A stretch of DNA of 64,000 nt from Streptomyces profundus (GCF_020740535.1 NZ_CP082362.1:992001-1056000), one strand, 5' to 3'. Shown: positions 50,401-61,231, numbered from the stretch's first letter. A program made the numbers and translations. Notes: generated by a model from the letters alone, not told the origin.

Positions 50401-51090
50401 TCAGAGCGGGGGCAGTTCGGGGAGCGGCTCCGCGCTGGTCAGGCCGCTGCCGGGGGTGCGGCCGGAGAGCCAGCCGACCAGGGCCGCCGGGGTGCCGGCG
50501 ACGGTCCGCGACTCGCCCTCGGCCCCTCCGGTGCGCCAGTGCCGGCCGTCCTCGGCGCGCAGCTCGATCGGCGGGAGGGCGGGGTTGCCGGCGAACCGGT
50601 CGGCGAGGTAGCGCAACGCCCGGTCGAGGAAGGCGCCCGGCAGCTCGGCGACGGTCCGCCCAGCGCCGAGGTCGATATGGTGCAGCTCGACCTCGACCCA
50701 GCGGCGGAACGGCAGGCTGGACGCGAGATCGGTGACACCATTGCGGAGGGCGACCACCTCCGCCCAGCGCTGTTCGTCGAGCGCCCTGGCGGCGGTCAGG
50801 AACCGCTCCGAGCTGGTGCGCAGGTCGTCCAGCTGGGCGGTCGGCGGGCGGGGCGCGTCCCGCTCGATGTCGGTGTTCCTGGCCTCTTCGTCCGGGTACA
50901 TGGGCTGGCCGGCGAGGACCCGGGTGAGGGCGTCCGCGTTGCGCGACAGATGGGCGAGCACATGGCCCCGGCTCCAGTTCGGCAGCAGGGAAGGGGCGGC
51001 GAGCTCCGCCGGCCCCAGCCCGGCGGCTGTGTCCAGGAGCTGGGCGGTGGCGTCCGCGACAGCCGCCAGGTCGCTTTCGGGTGCGGTCAT
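50401..51090 (-). CDS. Maleylpyruvate isomerase (mycothiol-dependent) family protein
   Basis: A 229-residue DinB-like/MDMPI protein. NWSRGHVLAHLSRNADALTRVLAG is the N-terminal helix carrying the metal-binding His; the second histidine pair lies in EVELHHIDLGAG. Actinomycete members use mycothiol for isomerisation or detoxification. The ATG at 51090 is chosen; GTG 51096 is possible and the transcript may be leaderless. Convergent with nothing; it lies just upstream of the MBL gene on the same strand. Confidence 0.82.
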   Translation of the reverse strand: MTAPESDLAAVADATAQLLDTAAGLGPAELAAPSLLPNWSRGHVLAHLSRNADALTRVLAGQPMYPDEEARNTDIERDAPRPPTAQLDDLRTSSERFLTAARALDEQRWAEVVALRNGVTDLASSLPFRRWVEVELHHIDLGAGRTVAELPGAFLDRALRYLADRFAGNPALPPIELRAEDGRHWRTGGAEGESRTVAGTPAALVGWLSGRTPGSGLTSAEPLPELPPL

Positions 51091-51199
51091 GATCACACGC
51101 TAGCTCGCCACTCCATCGAGTGAAAGGACGCGGAAGCCACCGGCAATCGAACGCACGTGCTATAGGCTGCGGAGCGCGGGACTCGGCATCCGACATCGT

Positions 51200-51222
51200 T
51201 TGTCAGTGGTCCCCCATACCCT
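51200..51222 (+). promoter_or_regulatory. DNA-damage-type promoter of uvrA
   Basis: TTGTCAGTG-N8-TACCCT is a perfect match to the PafBC-dependent damage consensus. Unlike uvrB, uvrC and ogt it lies ~100 bases before the start codon, giving uvrA an untranslated leader. Confidence 0.7.
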
Positions 51223-51324
51223 GGGACAGGCGCTCGCCTCCAGCAGCGAACGCATCCGGATCGACCCTGATCGACCCAGATGAACTCAGGTAAACGCAGA
51301 TCAACAACGAAAGGTCCATCCGGC

Positions 51325-54303
51325 GTGGCCGACCGACTCATCGTTCGTGGCGCTCGCGAGCACAATCTTCGGAATGTCTCGCTCGACCTGCCCCGCGACT
51401 CGCTCATCGTCTTCACCGGGCTGTCGGGATCGGGCAAGTCCTCGCTCGCCTTCGACACGATCTTCGCCGAGGGCCAGCGGAGATACGTCGAGTCGCTGTC
51501 CGCCTACGCCCGGCAGTTCCTCGGGCAGATGGACAAGCCGGATGTGGACTTCATCGAGGGTCTCTCCCCCGCCGTCTCCATCGACCAGAAGTCCACCTCG
51601 CGCAATCCGCGTTCCACGGTGGGCACGATCACCGAGGTCTACGACTACCTGCGGCTGCTCTTCGCCAGGATCGGCAAGCCGCACTGCCCGGAGTGCGGCC
51701 GGCCCATCGCGCGGCAGTCGCCCCAGGCCATCGTCGACAAGGTGCTCGGGCTCGACGAGGGCAGCCGGTTCCAGGTGTTGTCGCCGCTGGTGCGGGAGCG
51801 GAAGGGCGAGTTCGTCGACCTCTTCGCCGACCTTCAGACCAAGGGCTACAGCCGGGCCAGGGTCGACGGCACCACGATCCAGCTCGCCGATCCGCCCAAG
51901 CTGAAGAAGCAGGAGAAGCACACCATCGAGGTGGTGATCGACCGCCTCACGGTGAAGGACAGCGCCAAGCGGCGCCTGACGGACTCGGTGGAGACGGCCC
52001 TCGGCCTCTCCGGCGGGATGGTCATCCTGGATTTCGTCGACCTCCCCGAGGACGACCCGCAGCGCGAGCGGATGTTCTCCGAGCATCTGTACTGCCCGTA
52101 CGACGATCTCTCCTTCGAGGAGTTGGAGCCGCGCTCGTTCTCCTTCAACTCCCCCTTCGGCGCCTGCCCCGAGTGCACCGGCATCGGCACCAAGATGGAG
52201 GTCGACCCGGAGCTGATCATCCCCGACCCGGAGAAGACGCTGGAGGAGGGCGCGATCCATCCGTGGTCCCACGGCCACACCAAGGGCTACTTCAACCTGC
52301 TGATCGGCGCCCTCGGCGACGCGTTGAACTTCCGCAGCGACATCCCCTGGGAGGGGCTGCCGCAGCGGGCCAAGAAGGCGCTGCTCAACGGTCACAAGAC
52401 CAAGATCGAGGTCCGCTACGAGAACCGCCACGGCCAGGAGCGGGCGTACAGCACCGCCTTCGAGGGGGTGCTTCCGTTCATCCGCAGGCGGCACGCCGAG
52501 GCGGAGACGGACTCGGGCCGGGAGCGCTTCGAGGGCTATATGCGCGAGGTGCCCTGCCCCGCCTGTCAGGGCACCCGGCTGAAGCCGCTGATCCTGGCGG
52601 TCACGGTCCAGGGCCGGTCGATCGCCGAGGTGGCGGGCATGTCGATCAGCGAGTGCGCCGACTTCCTCGGCCAGATGCGGCTCACCGCCCGCGAGAGGAA
52701 GATCGCCGAGCGGGTCCTCAAGGAGGTCAACGAGCGGCTGAAGTTCCTGGTCGACGTCGGCCTCGACTACCTCTCGCTCAACCGCGCCGCCGGCTCGCTC
52801 TCCGGTGGCGAGGCCCAGCGCATCCGGCTGGCCACCCAGATCGGCTCCGGCCTGGTCGGCGTCCTCTATGTGCTGGACGAGCCCTCCATCGGCCTGCACC
52901 AGCGGGACAACCACCGGCTGATCGAGACGCTGGTGCGGCTGCGCGATCTGGGCAACACGCTGATCGTCGTCGAGCACGACGAGGACACCATCAAGACCGC
53001 GGACTGGGTGGTGGACATCGGCCCGGGCGCCGGCGAGCACGGCGGCAAGGTGGTGCACAGCGGTCCGTACGCGGAGCTGCTCACCAACGCCGAGTCCCTC
53101 ACCGGCCAGTACCTCTCGGGCGCGCGGGTGATCCCCACCCCCGCCATCCGCCGGCCGGTCGACCCCGACCGCCTGCTCACGGTGCACGGCGCGCGCGAAC
53201 ACAACCTGCGGGGCATCGACGTCAGCTTCCCCATCGGGCTGCTGACCGCGGTCACGGGCGTCTCGGGATCGGGGAAGTCCACGCTGGTCAACGACATCCT
53301 GTACACGCACCTCGCGCGGGAGCTGAACGGCGCCAAGTCGGTGCCGGGCCGGCACACCCGGGTCACCGGGGACGATCTGGTGGACAAGGTGGTCCATGTG
53401 GACCAGTCGCCGATCGGCCGCACCCCCCGTTCCAACCCGGCCACCTACACGGGTGTCTTCGACCACATCCGGCGGCTCTTCGCCGAGACGATGGAGGCGA
53501 AGGTCCGCGGGTATCTGCCGGGTCGCTTCTCGTTCAACGTGAAGGGCGGTCGCTGCGAGAACTGCTCGGGCGACGGCACGATCAAGATCGAGATGAACTT
53601 CCTGCCCGACGTCTATGTGCCCTGTGAGGTCTGCCACGGCGCCCGGTACAACCGGGAGACGCTGGAGGTCCACTACAAGGGCAAGTCCATCGCCGAGGTG
53701 CTCGATCTGCCGATCGAGGAGGCGTTGGAGTTCTTCGCCGCGGTCCCCGGCATCGCCCGCCATCTGCGCACCCTCAACGACGTGGGCCTCGGCTATGTCC
53801 GGCTGGGCCAGCCGGCGCCCACCCTCTCCGGCGGCGAGGCGCAGCGCGTCAAGCTCGCCTCCGAGCTCCAGAAGCGGGCCACCGGCAGCACGGTGTACGT
53901 GCTGGACGAGCCCACCACCGGGCTGCACTTCGAGGACATCCGGAAGCTGATCACGGTGCTGTCCGACCTGGTGGAGAAGGGCAACACCGTGGTGGTGATC
54001 GAGCACAACCTCGATGTCATCAAGACGGCCGACTGGGTGCTCGACATGGGCCCGGAGGGCGGCGCCGGCGGCGGGCTGCTGCTCGCCGAGGGCACGCCCG
54101 AGGAGGTGGCGTCCGTTCCGGCCAGCCACACGGGGAAGTTCCTCCGGGAGATCCTGGGGGACGCGGTGAGCGATGCGACCCCCGTCGCGCCGCGCGCCGC
54201 CGGCAGGAAGACCGGCAAGAGCGGAGCGGCAGGCAAGGACGGGGCCCGCGCATCGGGTGCGGTCGCAAAGCCCGCCCGAAGGAGGGCGGCTGTCAAACGC
54301 TGA
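51325..54303 (+). CDS. uvrA: Excinuclease ABC subunit A
   Basis: A 992-residue damage-recognition ATPase of nucleotide-excision repair. Two ABC halves: Walker [13 protein letters not shown] and [12 protein letters not shown]; signature [12 protein letters not shown] and [12 protein letters not shown]; zinc fingers CPECGRP, CPYDD with CPECTG, and CENCSGDG with [12 protein letters not shown] 51325 is preferred. The C-terminus has an Ala/Lys/Arg tail of ~50 residues. Promoter upstream carries the damage motif. Confidence 0.96.
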   Translation: MADRLIVRGAREHNLRNVSLDLPRDSLIVFTGLSGSGKSSLAFDTIFAEGQRRYVESLSAYARQFLGQMDKPDVDFIEGLSPAVSIDQKSTSRNPRSTVGTITEVYDYLRLLFARIGKPHCPECGRPIARQSPQAIVDKVLGLDEGSRFQVLSPLVRERKGEFVDLFADLQTKGYSRARVDGTTIQLADPPKLKKQEKHTIEVVIDRLTVKDSAKRRLTDSVETALGLSGGMVILDFVDLPEDDPQRERMFSEHLYCPYDDLSFEELEPRSFSFNSPFGACPECTGIGTKMEVDPELIIPDPEKTLEEGAIHPWSHGHTKGYFNLLIGALGDALNFRSDIPWEGLPQRAKKALLNGHKTKIEVRYENRHGQERAYSTAFEGVLPFIRRRHAEAETDSGRERFEGYMREVPCPACQGTRLKPLILAVTVQGRSIAEVAGMSISECADFLGQMRLTARERKIAERVLKEVNERLKFLVDVGLDYLSLNRAAGSLSGGEAQRIRLATQIGSGLVGVLYVLDEPSIGLHQRDNHRLIETLVRLRDLGNTLIVVEHDEDTIKTADWVVDIGPGAGEHGGKVVHSGPYAELLTNAESLTGQYLSGARVIPTPAIRRPVDPDRLLTVHGAREHNLRGIDVSFPIGLLTAVTGVSGSGKSTLVNDILYTHLARELNGAKSVPGRHTRVTGDDLVDKVVHVDQSPIGRTPRSNPATYTGVFDHIRRLFAETMEAKVRGYLPGRFSFNVKGGRCENCSGDGTIKIEMNFLPDVYVPCEVCHGARYNRETLEVHYKGKSIAEVLDLPIEEALEFFAAVPGIARHLRTLNDVGLGYVRLGQPAPTLSGGEAQRVKLASELQKRATGSTVYVLDEPTTGLHFEDIRKLITVLSDLVEKGNTVVVIEHNLDVIKTADWVLDMGPEGGAGGGLLLAEGTPEEVASVPASHTGKFLREILGDAVSDATPVAPRAAGRKTGKSGAAGKDGARASGAVAKPARRRAAVKR

Positions 54304-54319
54304 CGTATCCCGTCGCGTT

Positions 54320-54337
54320 GTTTCCCGGAAGTTCCCG
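54320..54337 (+). promoter_or_regulatory. PHO-box-like direct repeat
   Basis: GTTTCCC-GGAA-GTTCCCG consists of two 7-base units starting 11 bases apart, each matching GTTCACC at five of seven positions. It lies ~110 bases before the secreted phosphodiesterase start. Confidence 0.35.
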
Positions 54338-54367
54338 GTCAGAGTCTGGCAAAGCGTCAACTCCCTT

Positions 54368-54418
54368 GGAACGCTGAGCCGCTGGGCGCGCCTTACGCGC
54401 GCACACGGCAAGCGTTCC
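54368..54418 (+). promoter_or_regulatory. Hairpin in the leader of the secreted phosphodiesterase gene
   Basis: GGAACGCT pairs with AGCGTTCC; an inner GCGCG/CGCGC stem lies near its centre. The 3' arm ends two bases before the AGGGAG ribosome site of the TTG-started gene at 54431, so folding could mask translation. Confidence 0.5.
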
Positions 54419-54430
54419 TAGGGAGTCCCC

Positions 54431-57400
54431 TTGCAAAGACTCATGGTGCGTCGAGCGTTTCGCGCACCCTCACTGATCGCGGTGGGAGCCGCGTCCGCAC
54501 TGGCCATGGGGTTGGTCCAGCCCGCGGGCGCGGTCACACCACCCCCACAACGGGCCCCGGCCCTCGTCCCGTCCGTTCCCACCGGGATCGTCGAGCGCGA
54601 CGGGATGGAGCTGTCCCGTACCGAGCAGCCGCTGGCGCCTGGTGCGGAGCTGACCAGCTATCAACGGCTGGAGTCCGACAAGTGGTTGAGCGCCCACGCG
54701 CTCAGCATCGACCTGACCGCCGATCTGGGCGTCGAGTACCTCGGCCCGCCCCATGTCGCCGACGCCGCGCCGGTGAGCGAGCTGGTCGCCGGGCACGACC
54801 CGGGCGAGGGCCGCACCACGGTGGCCGCCATCAACGCGGACTTCTTCGACATCAACGCGACCAACGCGCCGCTCGGCCCCGGTCTCGACGCGGGCGAGCT
54901 GGTGCACGGCTCAGCGCACGGCTCAGCCGAGGCGGTCGGGATCGGCCCCGACGGCGCCGGTCGCGTCCTTGGCCTGTACTTCGAGGGCACGGCGACCTTC
55001 CCCGACGGCGCGGCCGGGCTGGACGGCTACAACTCCCCCGAGGTGCCGCCGGACGGCATCGGGGTCTTCACTCCCCGGTGGGGCGAGGCCGACCGGGCGC
55101 TCCCGGTGGCCGAGGCCGAGGAGACCACGGAGGTGACGGTCGAGGACGGCGAGGTGATCTCGGTCGCCGAGAAGCCCGGCTCCGCTCCCGTCCCCGAAGG
55201 CGCCGTCGTCCTGCTGGGCCGCGAGGCCGGAGCCAGGGCCCTGGCCACCCTGGAGGCCGGCGATCCGGTGGAGCTGGAGTACGCGCCGCGCACCGAGGAC
55301 GGCTCCGAACTGCCGGACACCGCCGTCGGTGGCCGTGGCGTGCTGGTGGTCGAGGGCGAGCCGCAGAACTGGGAGGACCGGCCCAACAACGCCACCGCGC
55401 CGCGCACGGCGGTGGGCTTCTCCCGGGACGGCCAGGAGATGTACGTGCTCAGCGTGGACGGCCGGCAGGCCCATTCGGGGGGCACCACGCTCACCGAACT
55501 GGCCGTGCTGATGGCCGATCTGGGCGCCTACAGCGCGCTCAACCTGGACGGGGGCGGCTCCAGCACCCTGCTGGCCAGGCTGCCGGGCGCCGCCGAACCC
55601 GAGCTGATCAACAGCCCGTCCGACGGGCAGGAGCGCGAGGTGCCCAACGGGCTCGCGATCACCGCGCCGACCGGCGGCGGCGAGCTGACCGGCATCCGGG
55701 TGGAGAGCGCGGTCTCGCCGGCCGACGCACCCACCGCCGACCCCGTTCCCGGCGGCCATCCGGAGCGGGTCTTCCCCGGGTTGACCAGGGTGTTGTCCGC
55801 CGTCGGCCATGACGAGAGCTACGGCCCGGCCCAGGCGGACCCGCGCTGGCACTCCGACCGGCCCCGGGTCGGCACGGTGGAGGGCGGGGTCTTCCGGGCC
55901 CGCTCGTCCGGCGGTGTCGAGATCAGCGCGCGGCAGCGAGGGATCAGCGGGACGACGGAGCTGACGGTCATCGGCGAGTTGACGGAGATCTCCACGACCA
56001 CCCGGCGCCTCGGCCTGGCGGGCGCCGGCGCCCGGGGCTCCTTCGGCGTGCTGGGGGTGGACGCGGCGGGCACCTCCGCGCCGATCGAGCCGACGGACGT
56101 CCAGCTGGACTACGACCAGGAGCTCCTCAGCATCGAACCGAACGTCGCCGGCGGCGGGTTCACCGTGACGGCCGGCCCCGTCGACTCCGCGTCCGACCTC
56201 GTCACGGTGACGGTCGGCGGCGTCTCCACCGTGCTGGCCATCACGGTCGGCCTTGAGGACGCGACGGTCGCCGACTTCTCCGACGCCGGGGAGTGGACGT
56301 TCGACCACGCCAGGGGGGATGGATCGGTGGCCCCCGAGCCCGAGGGGGTGGACGGCGAGGGCCTCCGGCTCTCCTACGACTTCTCGCTGAGCACCGCGAC
56401 CCGCGCGGCCTACGCCTATCCGCCGTCGGATATCGCCGTACCGGGGCAGCCGTCCCGTTTCTCGCTCTGGGTGCTGGGCGACGGCCACGGCGCGTGGCCC
56501 TCGCTCCAACTGCGGGACGCGCGCGGCACCGACCTGATCCTCCGTAGCGACCATCTGGACTTCGAGGGCTGGCGGCAGCTCAGCTTCGAGGTACCGGAGG
56601 GCACCGCGTATCCGGTCTCGGTGCACCGGCTGTACCTGGCCGAGACCCGTCCCGAGCAGAGCTATGTCAGCGAGGTGGTCCTGGACGAGCTGCACGCCTT
56701 GACTCCGCCCGAGGTCGAGCTGTCCGAACGGGCCCCCGCCGCCCAGCCGTTGATCGACTCGGCCGAGGGGACCGACGGGCGGGACTGGCGGTTCGCCGTG
56801 GTCTCCGACGCCCAGTTCGTGGCGCGCGACCCGGACAGCGAGCTGGTCGCCGCCGCGCGCCGCAGCCTCCGCGAGGCCAGGGCGGCCGATCCGGATCTGG
56901 TGGTGATCAACGGGGACCTGGTGGACGAGGGGTCGCCCGAGGACCTCGCGTTCGCCCGCCAGGTGATCGAGGAGGAGCTGGGCGAGGACCTGCCCTGGTA
57001 CTACGTGCCGGGCAACCACGAGGTGATGGGGGGTTCCATCGACGCGTTCCGCGACGAGTTCGGCGCGACCCAGCAGACGTTCGACCATCGGGGCACCCGG
57101 TTCATCACCCTGGACACCTCCTCGTTGACCCTGCGGGGCGGCGGCTTCGCACAGATCCAGGAGCTGCGCGCCCAGCTGGACCAGGCGGCGGGGGACCGCT
57201 CGGTCGACTCGGTGGTGGTGCTGGGACATGTGCCGCCCCGGGACACCATGGCGCAGCCGGCCAGCCAGCTCACCGACCGCATGGAGGCGGCGGTGCTGGA
57301 ACGCTGGCTGACCGACTTCCGCCAGCGGTCGGGGAAGGGAGTGGCCTACTTCGGCGCCCACGTCGGCATCTTCGACACCTACCGGCTGGACGGCGTGCCC

Positions 57401-57880
57401 TATGTGATCGGCGGCAACTCGGGCAAGGAGCCGGCGACGGTCCCCGAGGAGGGCGGCTTCAACGGCTGGCTGCTGGTGGGAGTCGACGCCGTGTCCCGCG
57501 CCGAGCAGGGCGAGGCGCGGCGCTTCCCGGAACGGCCACTGCCGGACTGGCTGTCCGTGCGCACCATGGCACGGGTCGACGGGCTGACGCTGACGGCACC
57601 CGACCGGCTGGCGACGGGCGAGACGACCACCGCCGGCGCCACCGTCCGACAGGACGGCGCGGGCGGGCCGCGCGAGGTGCCGGTCGGTCCGCTGGTGAGC
57701 GCGGACTGGGACGGCTCGCGGACGCTGCACCTGGGCCCGGCCGAGGACGCCGGCCGCCGGGCGGTGGCCGCCTTCGACCCGACCACCGGCGAACTGACCG
57801 CCCTGCGGCCCGGTGAGGCGACCCTGAAGGTGACGGTCAACGGGGAGACCCGGGAGACGGAGGTGCGGATCACCCGCTGA
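54431..57880 (+). CDS. Secreted phosphodiester glycosidase fused to metallophosphoesterase
   Basis: A 1149-residue exported protein. The signal peptide (PSLIAVGAASALAMGLVQPAGA) precedes a NAGPA-type phosphodiester glycosidase domain (~residues 100-410; INADFFDINATNAPLG, LNLDGGGSSTLL), a central all-beta region (~420-770) and a calcineurin-like phosphoesterase (~785-1010; VINGDLVDEG, VPGNHEVMG, LGHVPPRD). The first phosphoesterase motif is S-D-A-Q rather than the usual D-x-H, which may alter metal binding. TTG 54431 has AGGGAG upstream; ATG 54443 is an alternative. Could release phosphate from wall teichoic or sugar-phosphate polymers. Confidence 0.85.
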   Translation: MQRLMVRRAFRAPSLIAVGAASALAMGLVQPAGAVTPPPQRAPALVPSVPTGIVERDGMELSRTEQPLAPGAELTSYQRLESDKWLSAHALSIDLTADLGVEYLGPPHVADAAPVSELVAGHDPGEGRTTVAAINADFFDINATNAPLGPGLDAGELVHGSAHGSAEAVGIGPDGAGRVLGLYFEGTATFPDGAAGLDGYNSPEVPPDGIGVFTPRWGEADRALPVAEAEETTEVTVEDGEVISVAEKPGSAPVPEGAVVLLGREAGARALATLEAGDPVELEYAPRTEDGSELPDTAVGGRGVLVVEGEPQNWEDRPNNATAPRTAVGFSRDGQEMYVLSVDGRQAHSGGTTLTELAVLMADLGAYSALNLDGGGSSTLLARLPGAAEPELINSPSDGQEREVPNGLAITAPTGGGELTGIRVESAVSPADAPTADPVPGGHPERVFPGLTRVLSAVGHDESYGPAQADPRWHSDRPRVGTVEGGVFRARSSGGVEISARQRGISGTTELTVIGELTEISTTTRRLGLAGAGARGSFGVLGVDAAGTSAPIEPTDVQLDYDQELLSIEPNVAGGGFTVTAGPVDSASDLVTVTVGGVSTVLAITVGLEDATVADFSDAGEWTFDHARGDGSVAPEPEGVDGEGLRLSYDFSLSTATRAAYAYPPSDIAVPGQPSRFSLWVLGDGHGAWPSLQLRDARGTDLILRSDHLDFEGWRQLSFEVPEGTAYPVSVHRLYLAETRPEQSYVSEVVLDELHALTPPEVELSERAPAAQPLIDSAEGTDGRDWRFAVVSDAQFVARDPDSELVAAARRSLREARAADPDLVVINGDLVDEGSPEDLAFARQVIEEELGEDLPWYYVPGNHEVMGGSIDAFRDEFGATQQTFDHRGTRFITLDTSSLTLRGGGFAQIQELRAQLDQAAGDRSVDSVVVLGHVPPRDTMAQPASQLTDRMEAAVLERWLTDFRQRSGKGVAYFGAHVGIFDTYRLDGVPYVIGGNSGKEPATVPEEGGFNGWLLVGVDAVSRAEQGEARRFPERPLPDWLSVRTMARVDGLTLTAPDRLATGETTTAGATVRQDGAGGPREVPVGPLVSADWDGSRTLHLGPAEDAGRRAVAAFDPTTGELTALRPGEATLKVTVNGETRETEVRITR

Positions 57881-57902
57881 CCGGGACACCCCGCCCCCGA
57901 TC

Positions 57903-57934
57903 CGCGCCCCCGTGGCAACCGCCACGGGGGCGCG
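57903..57934. terminator. Bidirectional terminator between the phosphodiesterase and uvrB
   Basis: CGCGCCCCCGTGGC and GCCACGGGGGCGCG form a perfect 14-base stem around an AACC loop, between convergent genes. Confidence 0.8.
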
Positions 57935-57937
57935 CTC

Positions 57938-60064
57938 TCAGCTCAGGCCGACCTCCCGCATCTGGCGCAGCTCCTTCTTGAGGTCGGACACCTCGTCCCG
58001 CAGCCGGGCGGCGATCTCGAACTGCAACTCGGCCGCCGCCGCCCGCATCCGCTCCGTGAGCTGCTCGATCGTCTCGGCCAGCTCGGCGGCGGGCCGCTCC
58101 GTCAACTGCTCGGGCTCCTTCGCCTTGCCCCTGGCCTTGCCGCCCGCCGGCACGCTCGGCACCGGCGCCTTGCCCCTGGCCGTGTCCACCGCCTGCCGGA
58201 AGCCCGTGCCCAGCAGCTGCTGGGTGTCGACGTCCTCGCGCGCGATCGACGCGACGATGTCGTTGATCTTCTTGCGGAGCGGCTGCGGGTCGATGCCGCG
58301 CTCGTCGTTGTAGGCGAGCTGCCTGACGCGGCGGCGGTTGGTCTCGTCGATGGCCTTCTCCATCGCGGGCGTGATCCGGTCCGCGTACATGTGGACCTGT
58401 CCCGAGACGTTCCGCGCCGCCCGGCCGATGGTCTGGATCAGCGAGGTGCCCGAGCGGAGGAAGCCCTCCTTGTCGGCGTCCAGGATGGCGACCAGCGAGA
58501 CCTCGGGCAGGTCGAGGCCCTCCCGCAGCAGGTTGATCCCGATCAGCACGTCGAACTCGCCGGCGCGCAGCTCCCGCAGCAGTTCGACCCGGCGGAGGGT
58601 GTCCACATCGCTGTGCAGATAGCGGACCCGGATGCCCAGCTCCAGGAAGTAGTCCGTGAGGTCCTCGGCCATCTTCTTGGTCAGCGTGGTGACCAGCGCC
58701 CGCTCGTCCCGCTCGGCCCGCACCCGGATCTCGTGGACCAGATCGTCGATCTGGCCCTCGGTGGGCTTGACCACGACCTCCGGGTCCACCAGGCCCGTGG
58801 GCCGGATGATCTGCTCGACGACGCCGTCCCCCCGGGAGAGCTCGTAGGATCCCGGCGTCGCGGAGAGATAGACCGTCTGCCCGATCCGCTGCTGGAACTC
58901 CTCCCAGCGCAGCGGGCGGTTGTCCAGCGCCGAGGGCAGCCGGAAGCCGTGGTCCACGAGGGTGCGCTTGCGGGAGGCGTCGCCCTCGTACATCGCGCCG
59001 ATCTGCGGCACCGTGTTGTGGGATTCGTCGATGACCAGCAGGAAGTCGTCGGGGAAGTAGTCAAGCAGCGTGTACGGGGGGCTGCCCGTCTCCCGGCCGT
59101 CCACGTGCAGCGAGTAGTTCTCGATGCCGGAGCAGGTGCCGATCTGGCGCATCATCTCGATGTCGTAGGTGGTGCGCATCCGCAGCCGCTGCGCCTCCAG
59201 CAGCTTGCCCTGCCCCTCCATCGTCTCCAGCCGCTCGACCAGCTCCGCCTCGATGCGGGAGATCGCGCGCTCCATCCGCTCGGGGCCGGCCACATAGTGC
59301 GAGGCGGGGAAGACGTGGAGCTGCTGGTCCTGGGAGATGACCTCGCCGGTGAGCGGGTGCAGCGTGGACAGCGCCTCGATCTCGTCGCCGAACATCTCGA
59401 TCCGGACGGCCAGCTCCTCGTAGACCGGGAAGATCTCGATGGTGTCGCCCCTGACCCGGAACGTGCCCCGGGTGAACGCCAGGTCGTTGCGGGTGTACTG
59501 GATCTCCACGAAGCGCCGCAGCAGCGCCTCCCGATCCATCTCCTCGCCCACCCGCAGCGGCACCATGCGGTCCACGTACTCCTGTGGCGTGCCCAGGCCG
59601 TAGATGCAGGAGACGGAGGCCACCACCACCACGTCCCGGCGGGTGAGCAGCGAGTTGGTCGCGCTGTGGCGCAGCCGCTCGACCTCCTCGTTGACCGAGG
59701 AGTCCTTCTCGATATAGGTGTCCGACTGCGGGACATACGCCTCGGGCTGGTAGTAGTCGTAGTACGAGACGAAGTACTCGACGGCGTTGTTCGGCAGCAG
59801 CTCCCTGAACTCGTTCGCCAGCTGAGCGGCGAGCGTCTTGTTGGGGGCGATCACCAGGGTCGGCCGCTGCAACCGCTCGATCATCCAGGCCGTGGTGGCG
59901 GACTTGCCCGTGCCGGTGGCGCCGAGCAGGACGACGTCCTTCTCACCGCCCGAGACGCGCTTCTCCAGCTCGGCGATGGCCGCCGGCTGGTCGCCACTGG
60001 GCTGATAGGGACTGACCACCTCGAAGGGGGTCGACGAGCGTTCGATGTCTGAGACGGGCCGCAT
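57938..60064 (-). CDS. uvrB: Excinuclease ABC subunit B
   Basis: A 708-residue repair helicase. Walker [15 protein letters not shown]; beta-hairpin region [22 protein letters not shown] (key part [11 protein letters not shown]); DEAD-like [12 protein letters not shown]; helicase motifs [24 protein letters not shown] (key part GLDLPEVSL); C-terminal UVR domain [23 protein letters not shown]. The C-terminus matches the UvrC-binding module. ATG 60064 lies seven bases after the damage-promoter -10, so the mRNA should be leaderless. A GGGG precedes the start. Confidence 0.96.
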   Translation of the reverse strand: MRPVSDIERSSTPFEVVSPYQPSGDQPAAIAELEKRVSGGEKDVVLLGATGTGKSATTAWMIERLQRPTLVIAPNKTLAAQLANEFRELLPNNAVEYFVSYYDYYQPEAYVPQSDTYIEKDSSVNEEVERLRHSATNSLLTRRDVVVVASVSCIYGLGTPQEYVDRMVPLRVGEEMDREALLRRFVEIQYTRNDLAFTRGTFRVRGDTIEIFPVYEELAVRIEMFGDEIEALSTLHPLTGEVISQDQQLHVFPASHYVAGPERMERAISRIEAELVERLETMEGQGKLLEAQRLRMRTTYDIEMMRQIGTCSGIENYSLHVDGRETGSPPYTLLDYFPDDFLLVIDESHNTVPQIGAMYEGDASRKRTLVDHGFRLPSALDNRPLRWEEFQQRIGQTVYLSATPGSYELSRGDGVVEQIIRPTGLVDPEVVVKPTEGQIDDLVHEIRVRAERDERALVTTLTKKMAEDLTDYFLELGIRVRYLHSDVDTLRRVELLRELRAGEFDVLIGINLLREGLDLPEVSLVAILDADKEGFLRSGTSLIQTIGRAARNVSGQVHMYADRITPAMEKAIDETNRRRVRQLAYNDERGIDPQPLRKKINDIVASIAREDVDTQQLLGTGFRQAVDTARGKAPVPSVPAGGKARGKAKEPEQLTERPAAELAETIEQLTERMRAAAAELQFEIAARLRDEVSDLKKELRQMREVGLS

Positions 60065-60071
60065 GGTCCCC

Positions 60072-60094
60072 ACGGTACGACGCGGCACTGACAA
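60072..60094 (-). promoter_or_regulatory. DNA-damage-type promoter of uvrB
   Basis: TTGTCAGTG-N8-TACCGT on the minus strand is a perfect match to the damage consensus. The -10 ends seven bases before the uvrB ATG. Confidence 0.75.
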
Positions 60095-60133
60095 CCGGCC
60101 TCGGCGCGTCTCGTCCCCGCCCGGTCTCACGCT

Positions 60134-60151
60134 GTTCAACTCACAGTCACC
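60134..60151 (+). promoter_or_regulatory. PHO-box-like direct repeat of glpQ
   Basis: GTTCAAC-TCAC-AGTCACC: two 7-base units 11 bases apart, matching GTTCACC at six and five positions. It lies ~90 bases before the glycerophosphodiesterase start; glpQ genes are known PhoP targets in Streptomyces. Confidence 0.55.
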
Positions 60152-60240
60152 ATGCGCGTACCCAGCGGTTTCCCCACGGCGGGCAGGCTCCTCGCGTTCC
60201 CACACGGACGCCGTTCCCCCACGGATGCGAGGAGTTCCCC

Positions 60241-61167
60241 ATGAGCTACGCCACCGCCGGTTGGCCGGGCTGGCTGCTCGGTGCCGTCGCCGTCACCGCG
60301 CTTTCGGTCAGCGAGCTGTCGGGCCACGGCTTCTCCCCCGCCGCCGCGTCCGCCGCGCCGGCGAGCGCCACGGTCGCTTCGCCGGCCGCGCCGGGGCCGC
60401 TGATCGTCGCCCACCGGGGCGCCTCAGGCCACGCCCCCGAGAACACGCTGGCCGCGGCCGATGCCGCCGCCGATCTGGACACCGTCTGGGTGGAGACCGA
60501 CGTGCAGCGCACCAGGGACGGCGAGCTGATCCTGCTGCACGACACCACCCTGACCCGCACCACCGATGTGGAGGAGGTCTTCCCCGACCGCGCGCCCTGG
60601 CGAGTGGCGGACTTCACCTCGGCGGAGATCGAGCGGTTGGACGCCGGCAGCTGGTTCGGCGCCGACTTCGCCGGTGAGGGCGTCCCCACCCTCGCCGAGT
60701 ACCTCGACCGGCTCTCCGCCAACGGTCAGCGGCTGCTGCTGGAGCTGAAGGCCCCCGAGGACTACCCGGGTATCGAGGAGGAGATCCTCGCTGAGCTGGG
60801 CGAGCGGGGCTGGCTCAACGAGTGGTACCCGGGGCAGCGGCTGGTGCTACAGAGCTTCGACGCCGACTCGGTCCGCACCGTGCACGAGCTGGCCCCCCGC
60901 GTGGAGACGGGCTTCCTCGGCACGCCCCCGGTGGCCGAGATCCCGGCCTACGCCGAGTTCGCCGACCAGATCAACCCGCGTCACGCCGATCTGACCGCTG
61001 CCTATGTGGAGAGCGTGCAGGCGGTGCGGGGACCGCACGGCCGGCCGCTGAAGGTCTACACCTGGACCGTCAACGACGGGGCACTCGCCACCCGGGTGGC
61101 GGAGCTGGGCGTGGACGGGATCATCTCGGACGTCCCCGAGGTGGTACGGGAGGCGCTCGCCTCCTGA
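60241..61167 (+). CDS. glpQ: Glycerophosphodiester phosphodiesterase
   Basis: A 308-residue secreted enzyme that releases glycerol 3-phosphate from phospholipid or wall-derived glycerophosphodiesters. The hydrophobic N-terminus ([18 protein letters not shown]) is the signal peptide. Metal and catalytic residues: [35 protein letters not shown] and [10 protein letters not shown] judge it the counterpart of the PhoP-controlled glpQ2 known in S. coelicolor, because of its place next to uvrB and the PHO-box-like repeat. Confidence 0.9.
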   Translation: MSYATAGWPGWLLGAVAVTALSVSELSGHGFSPAAASAAPASATVASPAAPGPLIVAHRGASGHAPENTLAAADAAADLDTVWVETDVQRTRDGELILLHDTTLTRTTDVEEVFPDRAPWRVADFTSAEIERLDAGSWFGADFAGEGVPTLAEYLDRLSANGQRLLLELKAPEDYPGIEEEILAELGERGWLNEWYPGQRLVLQSFDADSVRTVHELAPRVETGFLGTPPVAEIPAYAEFADQINPRHADLTAAYVESVQAVRGPHGRPLKVYTWTVNDGALATRVAELGVDGIISDVPEVVREALAS

Positions 61168-61201
61168 GCGCCGGGGGAGCGCGGCGGCTCACCGACCGGC
61201 G

Positions 61202-61224
61202 TTGTCAGTGGGCCGCCCTAGGCT
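61202..61224 (+). promoter_or_regulatory. DNA-damage-type promoter of ogt
   Basis: TTGTCAGTG-N8-TAGGCT is a perfect match to the damage consensus; the -10 ends seven bases before the ogt ATG. Confidence 0.75.
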
Positions 61225-61231
61225 GAGCGCC

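Noticed and set aside
51149..51160. LexA/SOS box upstream of uvrA (CGAACGCACGTGC)
   Set aside because: The right half-site GTTCG is absent, and a perfect damage-type promoter of the other class lies just downstream.
61202..61224. TTGTCA...TAGGCT as an ordinary sigma-70 promoter of ogt
   Set aside because: The elements are only 11 bases apart, too close for a normal -35/-10 pair; the fit is to the activator-dependent damage consensus instead.
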